From Haliotis asinina (Eukaryota; Mollusca; Gastropoda; Lepetellida; Haliotidae), in the NCBI RefSeq assembly GCF_037392515.1, contig NC_090282.1, positions 54,398,843-54,462,842 on the forward strand: DNA of 64,000 nt, read 5' to 3'. The notes beneath the pieces were generated by a model, which saw nothing but the letters and a program-made list of their open reading frames with translations, was not told where the DNA came from and made no database searches. This document shows positions 12,716 to 23,735 of this stretch, one piece after another. Both the position numbers and the translations under genes were made by a program. Position 1 is the first letter of the stretch. Each line of letters begins with the position of its first letter.

Positions 12716-13517
12716 TGAGACAGACTACATTGCAGGAAGGGCTAGGCAGTAGTGGGGACTCTTCGACAGAATACATTCCAGGGGAGGCTAGGCAGTAGTG
12801 GGGACTCTTGGACAGAATATATTCCAGGGGAGGCTAGGCAGTAGAGGGGACTGACTCATGGACAGAATACATTCCAGGGGAGGCTAGGCAGTAGTGGGGA
12901 CTCTTGGACAGAATACATTCCAGGGGAGGCTAGGCAGTTGTGGGGACTAGGGACTCTTGGACAGAATACATTCCAGGGGAGGCTAGGCAGTAGTGGGGAC
13001 TCTTGGACGGAATACATTCCAGGGGAGGCTAGGCAGTAGGGGGGACTAGGGACTCTTGGACAGAATACATTCCAGGGGAGGCTAGGCAGTAGGGGGGACT
13101 AGGGACTCTTGGACAGAATACATTCCAGGGGAGGCTAGGCAGTAGGGGGGACTAGGGACTCTTGGACAGAATACATTCCAGGGGAGGCTAGGCAGTAGTG
13201 GGAACTCTTGGACAGAATACATTCCAGGGGAGGCTAGGCAGTAGTGGGGACTCTTGGACAGAATACATTCCAGGGGAGGCTAGGCAGTAGTGGGGACTCT
13301 TGGACAGAATAAATTCCAGGGAAGGCTAGGCAGTAGTGGGGACTGACTCTTAGACAGAATATATTCAAGGGGAGGCTAGGCAGTAGGGGGGACTAGGGAC
13401 TCTTGGACGGAATACATTCCAGGGGAGGCTAGGCAGTAGTGGGGACTCTTGGACAGAATACATTCCACGGGAGGCTAGGCAGTAGTGGGAACTCTTGGAC
13501 AGAATACATTCCAGGGC
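12716..13517. repeat. Minisatellite, 46-bp and 54-bp units, about 17 copies
   Basis: The unit is ACAGAATACATTCCAGGGGA followed by GGCTAGGCAGTAGTGGGGAC and TCTTGG. Some copies carry 8 extra bases (GACTAGGG) before TCTTGG, giving 54 bp; these longer copies cluster. The CCAGGGGAGGCTAGGCAGTA core also occurs, in reverse complement, in every unit of the 71-bp array at 16843-18632. The first unit (12716-12770) is diverged. Confidence 0.95.
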
Positions 13518-14067
13518 ATTAAAAGGTAAGGCCAGAAATGCTTGGAGAATGCTTTGTGGTAATTATTTGATAATGGCTGATATTTCAGATTTAAAATTTA
13601 TGTACAATCATCATTCATACCGCTTCGATCTAATATGGTATATGAGTAATCACGATGTACCATTCCATAACCATTTATGATTATTTGTAAAACATCGATA
13701 ACGTAGGAAAAATATCCATGGAAGAAACACTTGGAAGAAAAACAAAATAACTGTGACCAACCTTGCAGGCAGACAGGGTAGTACACGCGATGAACGGGCA
13801 ATACATGGCAGGGACCGTCTCAAAATATCAAGAGTCAGTATCACTGCTACTCGAGGACTCGAGGACTTGGCTGACGCTGTCCTGCAGTCGGTATTCGGCC
13901 GCATTTTGAGAGCACAGTCTTCAGCCGCTTGTCATACTTCTGATGTAAGTATTGCAAACACAACCTCCGTAATGTCTAAAAGTTTGAATATGGTATTATT
14001 GCGAGCAATAAAATTCTTACAGTTATCCCAGATCAGAGTTCACAGTGCCATAATGGTGTACGTAGAG
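13518..14067. other. Unassigned DNA next to the Polinton fossil
   Basis: No recognised gene. The plus-strand open frame that runs from 13753 into 14424 is antisense to the integrase fossil in its second half and has no recognised motif in its first half. Confidence 0.4.
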
Positions 14068-14640
14068 CTATGTGGCCTTGTTTTGCAGCAAATTCGTCAG
14101 CGATGTACTGTATTGGCTTTTTGTGCTGCTCACCTGAACGTCGTTCTTGGCCAGCTGCTGCAACACGGTTCCCACGACCTCGCGTCCGGGATCAACTTGC
14201 AACATGGCGGGCCTGGTCAAGCGACTGTGTTTGTAGATGCATTCCAAGGCTTTGGTGACGTCATTCGAATCTTTGGTTGTCAGCAGTTTGGCTTCTTTGT
14301 AGTAACTAGTGATGTCGACGACGGTCAGGACATACTTGTAGGTTTTGCGTCTCACCCTGTCATGCGGGAGAAACTGGAGGTCAGCTTGGTGAACGCGATT
14401 CAGCGTCGAGACACCTGGAGGTAGAATTGCCAGTTGACTTGCTTTTCGAGCCATACTTTAGCTTTCTTTTCCGAGACCTTCGGTGGCTTTGGTGACCTTC
14501 GGGATGGTGTCAGTGCCTTTCCATTTCCAGTACCCTCGCTTTCTGTAAAAAAATTCTCTATGGATGTATGCATGTATGCATTTAATTGATTATTTACTCG
14601 TGTCTGTATGTGTAAGTGGTGACCCCATCTCTGGCAATTC
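14068..14640 (-). mobile_element. Polinton fossil: integrase part
   Basis: The minus strand encodes a retroviral-type integrase of the Polinton/Maverick kind. Visible blocks include KVWLEKQVNWQFYL upstream of the core, then VHQADLQFLPHD with its catalytic-type Asp, YVLTVVDITSYY, and QVDP near the second acidic position. In Polintons this enzyme inserts the element. It sits just downstream of the DNA polymerase part on the same strand, closer than expected in a whole element, so material has been lost. The fossil is old and broken, with many breaks. Confidence 0.75.
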
Positions 14641-14725
14641 ATTGTTTCATGTCCATCAGCAACAGCAAGGTCTTGTTGATCGTTAGTCTATATATCCTGT
14701 GTCCATCGCTTCTTAACATGTTCAT

Positions 14726-15935
14726 TCAGTGTCTCAACGTTTTGTTCTTGAACAGGGCTTCCCTGAATCGGAGGAGTTTAATGTCCTTTTTGTTGATGGT
14801 GTTGTGCAGCGGATGTTTTTTCAAGTAATCACTGGTGTTGTACCAGTCACTGTGTTCTGCCATGTTGTGGTACATGTCCTCAGTGTGTATATTCAACAAC
14901 AAAGAATTTATGTCCGTGTACAAGAATTTGCATGGATCGCCATCCAGTGGTTTGAGTCGGTTGTAGTAGAAATCGTACATGAGATATCTGGACAAGTCGA
15001 GGATGCTCATACCCACATAGACGGGTTGGTTGAGTACAATGTGGCTTTTGTTAATGTGGAGCACCGCGAGGTCGTCATCAAGTATCTTGCTCCGAGTGGA
15101 GGTTGGGCTGGCAATCAATTTCCCAAGTTTGCCTTCCTGGTGCGAGTTTGATGTCAACCATTTTTTCTCAAGTTTTCCATGGTTTTGTCGAACGCTGAAT
15201 TGTTTTATGAGTCAATTTTTTTTCTCGAAGTCGCTGGTTTCCAGCTTTCGTAAGTCTGTGTTCAATATCACGCAGGTTTCCAGTACATTTTCCTGAACAT
15301 ATCAAACACAGGAGCATGTCCTTTCTCAAGTACAGGTTGTGGTAATCACCCAAGGTATGGCAGCCCAGTTTGTTCCACACGTTAATCGCGTGAGCGTGAG
15401 CGTAATCGTTTAGAATGATGTCCCAGTCAGTCAAGCTGCTGTAAAAGCAACCGATGGGCAGTAATCGCGCATCATCGAACTTAGATCAATCGTCCATGTA
15501 CTCATAAGGAGAGCCGCCTTTTCTCAGCAGCAGATGTCTAGTCTCGGGGCTGGTGTAGCGATTGGTGATGGTAAAGTGTGATGGGTTGTTGTCCTTGACC
15601 AAACTATCCAGAGAAGATAGGAGAAACTGAGTGCTATCGATGAATCTGAGACTGTCTGGTGAGAACAAGATGTATGTCTAGGTCTTCTTGTGAGCGAGTT
15701 TATCTTCCACGGTCATGGGTCTGGGAGCAGGATCCGACAACTCTTCCCAGATTTTTCTCTCTTTGTGTTGTAAGGACTCGAGAAACGTTTCAGTCACGTC
15801 GGGACCTCAGTAGATGATGAGAGTGTTCATTTATCTGTCAGATGGAACGACTGCGTAACCGAACCTGCACGCTTCATGTTCCTGAATTTTGTGCGTGAAA
15901 GTTTCGTCCAGGCATGGAGCGGCCATGTTGACATT
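14726..15935 (-). mobile_element. Polinton fossil: protein-primed DNA polymerase B part
   Basis: Minus-strand blocks match family B polymerases of Polintons: SLRFIDSTQFLLSSLDSLV and FTITNRYTSPETRHLLLRKG in the exonuclease-side region, LGDYHNLYLRKDMLL, then LDLSRYLMYDFYYNRLK and FLYTDINSLLL, which corresponds to the YxDTDS catalytic motif. In whole elements this polymerase copies the transposon using a protein primer. The region is clearly decayed with many breaks. Neighbours are the integrase part and, on either side, the two minisatellites that share an inverted core. Confidence 0.8.
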
Positions 15936-16507
15936 TTTATGACTTGTTTGTGTCGACGTCCATCCTCCATCATCTCAGATGCTTACCTATAGCATGCCTT
16001 GTAGGTACATATTCCAGTTCCAGTGGTTTGTGTTCCTCTTCCGCAAACTGTAGCGCAAGCCTAAAGAATATAATTAGCTTCATATATGCGAGCGAAGCGA
16101 TCAAAGGTTGACAACACACTTCCCTCGCTTCGGTTCAAAAAGTATTTTTCGTGTCAAAATAAAATACTGCCACCATCAAAGGTACACTCCAAATTCGTGA
16201 CTAGGTTGTGATCTCCGATTTCCAATGCCATATTTAACAATTACTCACATGAAATATTTACATTTTAAGCGCCACTCGTGGTACATCAGACCGTTCTTCA
16301 CCTCAGTTACCCTATTCTCTTCCCACAGAGGTTACTCCTGTCATATCTTCCCATGTAATCTCTGTTCTAATACGGCCATATTTTCCGGTCATCGAGAAAT
16401 CCCCTTCCGGCAAAAACTCGCTACAGGATTTATCTCCCTTATCTTACTATCTTACTATCCAATCAGAACACGCGTTAAATAGACTTAGCTCCAATATATC
16501 GGCCCCC
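15936..16507. other. Spacer, nothing recognised
   Basis: No gene recognised. It may be further decayed Polinton flank, but no motif supports that. Confidence 0.4.
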
Positions 16508-16648
16508 ATGGAGTTGGTTCATCAACGTGCGAAGGAAAGATTCGGTATTTCATGTTTAACTGAAAATCAGAAACTGGCAATAGAGAGTGCAGGGATCAAT
16601 TGTGATGATGTGCTTGTAGAAACCAAAACTGGTAGTGGCATGTTTTCC
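16508..16648 (+). pseudogene. Helicase-like fragment (Q motif and Walker A-like)
   Basis: The frame from the ATG at 16508 reads KERFGISCLTENQKLAIES, then DDVLVETKTGSGMFS. This layout (aromatic residue, Gln, Ala-Ile, then a DVLV-x-TGSG loop) resembles the start of RecQ-type or DEAD-box helicase domains. The loop has Met-Phe where GKS or GKT is expected, and no downstream helicase motif is visible before the 71-bp array. Either a pseudogene scrap or an exon; confidence is low. Confidence 0.3.
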
Positions 16649-16842
16649 ACATGCATTCGGAAATTACTGAGATCTTGCGAATGATCACTCTTGAAACAAT
16701 GTCTCTGATTGCACAACTAAATCTGAACGCCTCCAATCGCGAGTCTTGAACACTCGCACCATGAAAGGGCCGTATTAAACAAACCTGGGACGCAAAATGC
16801 TGTGTTGCAGGTGGTGTCGGAATTTGATGGCATGGACGTCAT

Positions 16843-18632
16843 CCTGAACACCTGCAGGCAAATTCAACACTGATCCCCTCTACTGCCTAGCCTCCCCTGG
16901 ACATGCGGGTGAACCTGAACACCTGCAGGCAAATTCAACACTGATCCCCTCTACTGCCTAGCCTCCCCTGGACATGCGGGTGAACCTGAACACCTACAGG
17001 CAAATTCAACACTGATCCCCTCTACTGCCTAGCCTCCCCTGGACATGCGGGTGAACCTGAACACCTGCAGGCAAATTCAACACTGATCCCCTCTACTGCC
17101 TAGCCTACCCTGGACATGCGGGTGAACCTGAACACCTGCAGGCAAATTCAACACTGATCCCCTCTACTGCCTAGCCTCCCCTGGACATGCGGGTGAACCT
17201 GAACACCTACAGGCAAATTCAACACTGATCCCCTCTACTGCCTAGCCTCCCTTGGACATGCGGGTGAACCTGAACACCTGCAGGCAAATTCAACACTGAT
17301 CCCCTCTACTGCCTAGCCTCCCCTGGACATGCGGGTGAACCTGAACACCTACAGGCAAATTCAACACTGATCCCCTCTACTGCCTAGCCTCCCCTGGACA
17401 TGCGGGTGAACCTGAACACCTGCAGGCAAATTCAACACTGATCCCCTCTACTGCCTAGCCTCCCCTGGACATGCGGGTGAACCTGAACACCTACAGGCAA
17501 ATTCAACACTGATCCCCTCTACTGCCTAGCCTCCCCTGGACATGCGGGTGAACCTGAACACCTGCAGGCAAATTCAACACTGATCCCCTCTACTGCCTAG
17601 CCTCCCCTGGACATGCGGGTGAACCTGAACACCTACAGGCAAATTCAACACTGATCCCCTCTACTGCCTAGCCTCCCCTGGACATGCGGGTGAACCTGAA
17701 CACCTACAGGCAAATTCAACACTGATCCCCTCTACTGCCTAGCCTCCCCTGGACATGCGGGTGAACCTGAACACCTGCAGGCAAATTCAACACTGATCCC
17801 CTCTACTGCCTAGCCTCCCCTGGACATGCGGGTGAACCTGAACACCTACAGGCAAATTCAACACTGATCCCCTCTACTGCCTAGCCTCCCCTGGACATGC
17901 GGGTGAACCTGAACACCTACAGGCAAATTCAACACTGATCCCCTCTACTGCCTAGCCTCCCCTGGACATGCGGGTGAACCTGAACGCCTACAGGCAAATT
18001 CAACACTGATCCCCTCTACTGCCTAGCCTCCCCTGGACATGCGGGTGAACCTGAACACCTACAGGCAAATTCAACACTGATCCCCTCTACTGCCTAGCCT
18101 CCGCTGGACATGCGGGTGAACCTGAACACCTACAGGCAAATTCAACACTGATCCCCTCTACTGCCTAGCCTCCGCTGGACATGCGGGTGAACCTGAACAC
18201 CTACAGGCAAATTCAACACTGATCCCCTCTACTGCCTAGCCTCCGCTGGACATGCGGGTGAACCTGAACACCTACAGGCAAATTCAACACTGATCCCCTC
18301 TACTGCCTAGCCTCCGCTGGACATGCGGGTGAACCTGAACACCTACAGGCAAATTCAACACTGATCCCCTCTACTGCCTAGCCTCCGCTGGACATGCGGG
18401 TGAACCTGAACACCTACAGGCAAATTCAACACTGATCCCCTCTACTGCCTAGCCTCCGCTGGACATGCGGGTGAACCTGAACACCTGCAGGCAAATTCAA
18501 CACTGATCCCCTCTACTGCCTAGCCTCCCCTGGACATGCGGGTGAACCTGAACACCTGCAGGCAAATTCAACACTGATCCCCTCTACTGCCTAGCCTCCC
18601 CTGGACATGCGGGTGAACCTGAACACCTACAC
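16843..18632. repeat. Minisatellite, 71-bp unit, 25 copies plus partial
   Basis: The period is exactly 71 bp throughout. Each unit has CCTGAACACCTGCAGGCAAA, TTCAACACTGATCCCCTCTA, CTGCCTAGCCTCCCCTGGAC and ATGCGGGTGAA. Copies are nearly identical; two main variant sites are CCTGCAGG versus CCTACAGG and CTCCCCTGG versus CTCCGCTGG. The CCGC form occupies six consecutive units (about 18099-18462), a sign of block expansion. The middle of the unit is the reverse complement of the core of the 46-bp array at 12716-13517. Confidence 0.97.
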
Positions 18633-18639
18633 CAGTCTG

Positions 18640-19610
18640 TAGGGAGTTACTGTGAACATGGACCACATGATATCGATAAATGGGATTTCTTATTTGCCAA
18701 CATACATTTCATGACCTTTAAGTGGATGCCAGATACATTATTGGAAAACCAATTGAAAACTATTTACTAACACATGGAAAACCAATTGTCCCATATTACA
18801 GACATAAAAATGATCATGGGCCACGTATCAGCCCCAAAACAAACTGCCATCATCACGTTCTCTGATCTTGGGGACATGCGAGGATTCAACAAAAACGGTA
18901 CGCAAAACCAGCTACCAGCATAGCCCTCATGAAGTCAAGGGTATTCAGGAAGATGATGATTTCCCCATTACATTAGGCTATCCAGACATTGTGATTTTGT
19001 CAGTTTGAAGTATATTCATGGACAACTGATTAAACAACAATTAAATATCATTTCATGAGAGAGTATATTTTTTTTCATACACACAAAAAATGGGACGTAG
19101 ATGTGGCGAAAACGCTGGAAACAACTGTAGACAGGTTTTGTTTGCAGCAGTTATGAGAAATCAAATGACAAACTGAACTAAAACGGGACACAGATAGAGC
19201 GCTGTACTAAAAATATAGCAGGGCCATCAATTATGTTGATGGAATGGACACTGCCCTGAAAGAAACTGGCATGGGATTAGGTGCAGCGGGCGTTGGGTTG
19301 TTGTCCACCATCATCGCTGCACCTGTGGTGCTGGACATCGAAGTAACAGCTGGACCTATGGTGTTGATTGCATTGGCACTCAAGTAGGTCTCTCGCAGAC
19401 TGCAATGCAAAGGAAACAAACACGCCGAAATCAGAGTTCTGGCCAAATCGAAGCTCAACACAATAGAAGATCATATTTCCACCACATTCAAGGACAGTAA
19501 AATCGTGAAAGAGGAGTTTCGTTTGGTGCTCTAAGAACTCGTGAAATCCCACTGAATGAAGCACGAGATGCGAAGTAAATCCCGCAAATGCTCCATCTTC
19601 AGAAAAAAAG
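18640..19610 (+). mobile_element. Polinton-type fossil, second segment
   Basis: Plus-strand translations include VDGMDTALKETGMGLGAAGV then GLLSTIIAAPVV, RRLQCKGNKHAEIRVLAKSK and LNTIEDHISTTFKDSKIVKE. I associate this protein type with Polinton elements of invertebrates, where its role is unknown. A preceding stretch near 18650-18960 also has decayed coding character. It is on the opposite strand from the polymerase and integrase parts and separated from them by the 71-bp array, so it may be the same insertion rearranged or a different one. Old and broken, with several breaks. Confidence 0.5.
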
Positions 19611-20298
19611 AGGAAAAACAACACAATGTAGTTAGCCAGCCGAGGCTAACTCCCCAGAAGGACTACCGAGAGCTGTGTTTCATTCACCTTCAGACAACTA
19701 TCTCCTCGCTATTCAGTCAGCATGATTATAGCAGAGACGAAACATGCACACACACATCGACTCACTCGCTGAGCCTTCAAAACAAACAATGGCAACCTCG
19801 CTAATCTTCAACAAGAATGGCAATTTGTTGGATTGTTAGCCAACTAAAAAATGATTCTTTCCTAAACTATTTGAGCGATTTTCCCGAAATTGTGCATGTA
19901 TCTCGACAGATGGTTACGCTGTAAGGAAATGATATTGGAAATACTCTTGATGTCTTCATTTCATTAATTAAGAGTTAATTACGACGAAAAGTCAAACATT
20001 TTGCCTTTTCCCTGCCGATTCCATGGTCACTTAAAAGTCATTATTTCAGAAACTATTTTACTCATATTTAGCATGCACATTGGTAAGTAGCACTGACAAT
20101 GGAGGCATGGGATACATTTGAAAAATTAAGGGCCTTGGAAGAACCTGGTCCCGTGCCTTCATTGTGTATACTACTCAAGGACTCCTAGACTTATAGTCTG
20201 GCCCTTGGTAAGGCCCTTGGTGTTGAGACTGCCCTATAAGTTGCAAGTAACATGTCATGCCCATACAATCCAACCCTTTTGCTCTGTGCCCTTTTGCT
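19611..20298. other. Spacer, nothing recognised
   Basis: No gene or repeat family recognised. Confidence 0.5.
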
Positions 20299-20466
20299 GT
20301 ATGTATGTATGTATGTATGTATGTATGTATGTATGTATGTATGTATGTATGTATGTATGTATGCATGCATGCATCTATGTATGTATCTATGTATGTATGT
20401 ATGTGCCTGCGTGCGTGCATGCGTGCGTGCGTGCGTGTGTGTGTGTGTACGTGTGTATGTATGTTC
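20299..20466. repeat. Tetranucleotide microsatellite (GTAT)n grading into (GCGT)n
   Basis: A run of GTAT units (20299-20402, with ATGC and ATCT variants) passes into GTGC/GCGT units and a short GT run, then ends in GTAT again. The long open frames here in both directions (poly Cys-Met-Tyr-Val or Thr-His-Ile-Tyr) are repeat translations. Confidence 0.95.
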
Positions 20467-22880
20467 AAACATTCAGCATAGAAGCAGCAAATAATCATCT
20501 TCATCTTCCTTCCAGGGCTTCATTTCAAAGGGTAAAGGTGTTCAGTTTATTCTCTCAAAATAGATCATGCCATTTTACCCTCAAAATCATCATGCCATTT
20601 TACCAACACAATCCATATTGATCTTCTGGCTGTACACGCGAACTCCACCGGAAGTCCTCGCGACAGACCATGCAGGACTTGCAGTAATCTTGAGCAGAAG
20701 AGTCATCGGGACATTTTCCACGATGTACTATCATGACCACAACACACGGGCAAACCTAGACATCATTACAGTGGTAGGAGCATTTAACAACAGGAGCAGC
20801 ATCAAACAATTATCTTCTTTCTGGTCGTGTGCAGCACAACTGTAGAGTCAAAGCGAATATTAAAGTAAATCTCATTTTGAAATGACCTTGCCCCGCAAGC
20901 CACACGGAGTATTAGACAAAGGATTTCCGTTGGCCTTGTGAACAGAATTACACCAGCTTCCATCGCATATACAAAAGGCCATGGCATGATGGGTAATGCC
21001 AACAGATGAAGTGATATGTGGCTGTAATCAACAGAGATATATCGCCACAACAAGCGATCCCGTGACACAGCCCAGTCATGATAGGGCGTAATGGCTGCTG
21101 TTGATGACGATCATATCTACTTGACTGATCTTGCCATAGCCCATGTCAGTTGGGACATTAGGCCGGCTCCATACCCTCCGACAAAGGGTAGATATGCACA
21201 AACATGTGGAAACATTGTCCGTATCTAGATTCTACTCATACGTATCTAACAAAATGTTGCGAAATTGTTTACTACATTCATGACAGTGCATACGGGAGAC
21301 GATCTCTGTATCTCCGTCCAGCTGGCCATATTATCTTTTGTACATGTTTGTACATTGCCTCGATAAACCCAAGACGGCAAGACGGCATAACTTCTTACTA
21401 CTGCAGGTATATTCACGGGATTACAGTTACCGTAGACGGATGCTAAGGTGAAGGTATCTTTTCAAACTCATTTATTGGACATCTGTCACGACAAATTCAA
21501 GTCACCTATTTTCGAGACTGGTACATTTCAAGTGATGCTCAAGGGTTCACACTGTGGAAGAAGATTTTTCTAGAGATCATTTGCAAATATTTCAATTTCT
21601 ACCTGATGCTCATTTAACTTTCATGAAACATATATTCATCTTTTCAAAATAGAATAAAGTGGGATATGAGGTATAAGACACAGAGTATCTGTCCAAGTAC
21701 TGCAGCTTGAGGTATTAGAAGACGATAAAAAATTGTTAGCACCACTGTCCCCGATATACAAGGTCTCATGCTTCAACAAATTAAACGTTCATTTAACACC
21801 CTGAACAAAGACAATCTTTCAATCCATAGATTTTCTGTTCTACATACGTGGAATCCGTTAATAATGAAAGTAACGCTGGCTCCGTCAGTGCCTAACATTG
21901 ACTTCAGTGTCATGTTCGAGAGGGAGAGGGAGATCAGGAGGAGGAGGGCTGGCTTCTAGTTCTAATCTCCTGAAACCCCAACCCCTCCACAGCCCCTAGT
22001 GCATAGAATATTTTGGTCATCATTCCCCTACAGATGATTGCATCATTGATTATGTGGGTTATCCTGAAATAATTCAATGATTATAAGCCGATTGGCCCTT
22101 AGTGTGTGTACGGATTCCATCGAGTATTTGGCGGGTGATGGATGTCCCCTCTTCAGCCAGCTTCAATCGATGTACCCAGGGGACTTTAGTTCAACTTCTT
22201 TTTTATGACTGGTACATCTGATCAAATGTTTATACAAAAACGCCATGTTCACGCAACATAAATATATGGCACACTTGACATCCATCATTAAGGTATACCA
22301 TTATCAAAACAATATTAAACAAACTTCAAATATGTTCCGAATACTGAAATACATTATTGTGACATGTTCACGTTGCAAATTACCAGTCTATTTATCTCTC
22401 CACGATGCCTTTAGTTCATCAAAATGTTTGGGTTTTTTTTCAACAAAATGTACAGAATTATAAACTTCTTTATTGTGGTGGAAAAGTGATACTGAATGTG
22501 CAAATCCATATGTAAAGAATTACAGCGGAGATTTAAACAGTGACGTCACCATCAGGTCCTTCCCTTCCCTTCCCCAGGGTTACAACACCTGCCTGCAGCA
22601 GCTGGGTTGCATCACAAAGGCTGGCAGGGCTTGTCAGTTGCCCAAACAATCTGCAGGATGACAGGTATAGTGAACCAACAGCATCAGCCTGCCTCTCTTC
22701 AAGACCAACAGAGACACATCAAACATAGATTTCAGAAGGCTGTTTTCCTGGCGGAAACTAGGGTAGGTGTAACTCAAACTCAACTTTGTACGGACAGGAT
22801 TTATTAATGAAACAAACATGAACTACCTGTCACTAAACTCATGTATTGCATGTAAATGCATGTACATCAACATGCCATCA
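20467..22880. other. Unassigned DNA
   Basis: No gene is supported. Several open frames of 60-90 codons lack motifs and splice context. No tandem or inverted repeat was recognised. Confidence 0.4.
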
Positions 22881-23735
22881 CACTACGAACTGTATGTGGA
22901 AATACACCCTCCTGTCATCACCCTACATACAGTATGTGGAAATACGCCCTCCTGCCATCACCCTACATACAGTATGTGGAAATACACCCTCCTGCCATCA
23001 CCCTACATGCAGTATGTGGAAATACGCCCTCCTGTCATCACCCTACATACAGTATGTGGAAATACGCCCTCCTGCCATCACAATACATACAGTATGTGGA
23101 AATACGCCCTCCTGCCATCACCCTACATACAGTATGTGGAAATACGCCCTCCTGCCATCACCCTACATACAGTATGTGGAAATACGCCCTCCTGCCATCA
23201 CCCTACATACAGTATGTGGAAATACGCCCTCCTGCCATCACCCTACATACAGTATGTGGAAATACGCCCTCCTGCCATCACCCTACATACAGTATGTGGA
23301 AATACGCCCTCCTGCCATCACCCTTCGCACTGTGTATAGAAATATACGCTCCTGCTATCGCTCTATATATCGTGTGTAGAAATACATCCTCGTGCCATCA
23401 CACTACGTATCATCTGCATTAATACACCTTCCTGCTATCACACTACGTGCCATGTGCAGAAGCACGCCATCCTCTCATCACCAATGGTATTGTGTTCAGA
23501 ATTACAGTGTGTGGAAATACACCCCCTGCCATCACCCTACGTACTGTGTATAGAAATACACCCTCCTGTCATGTCATCACCCTACGTACTGTGTGTAGAA
23601 ATACACCCTCCTGTCATCTCCCTACGTACTGTGTGTGGAAGTACACCCTCCTGACATCACCCTACGTACTGTGTGTGGAAGTACACCCTCCTGACATCAC
23701 TCTACTTACGGTGTGTAGATATACACCTTTCTGTC
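22881..23735. repeat. Minisatellite, 40-bp unit, about 21 copies
   Basis: The unit is CTGCCATCACCCTACATACA followed by GTATGTGGAAATACGCCCTC. Copies from 22917 to 23330 are almost identical; those from 23330 to 23735 are progressively diverged and include unequal lengths. All three plus-strand frames stay open across the array, so the three overlapping long frames here are artefacts. Confidence 0.95.

Noticed and set aside
13753-14424. 223-codon plus-strand open frame
   Set aside because: Its second half is antisense to the Polinton integrase fossil, and the first half has no motif.
20175-20621. Cys-Met-Tyr-Val and Thr-His-Ile-Tyr repeat frames
   Set aside because: Translations of the tetranucleotide tract.
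22818-23422. Three overlapping open frames of about 175-190 codons
   Set aside because: All three plus frames of the 40-bp minisatellite are open; there is no coding signal beyond the repeat.
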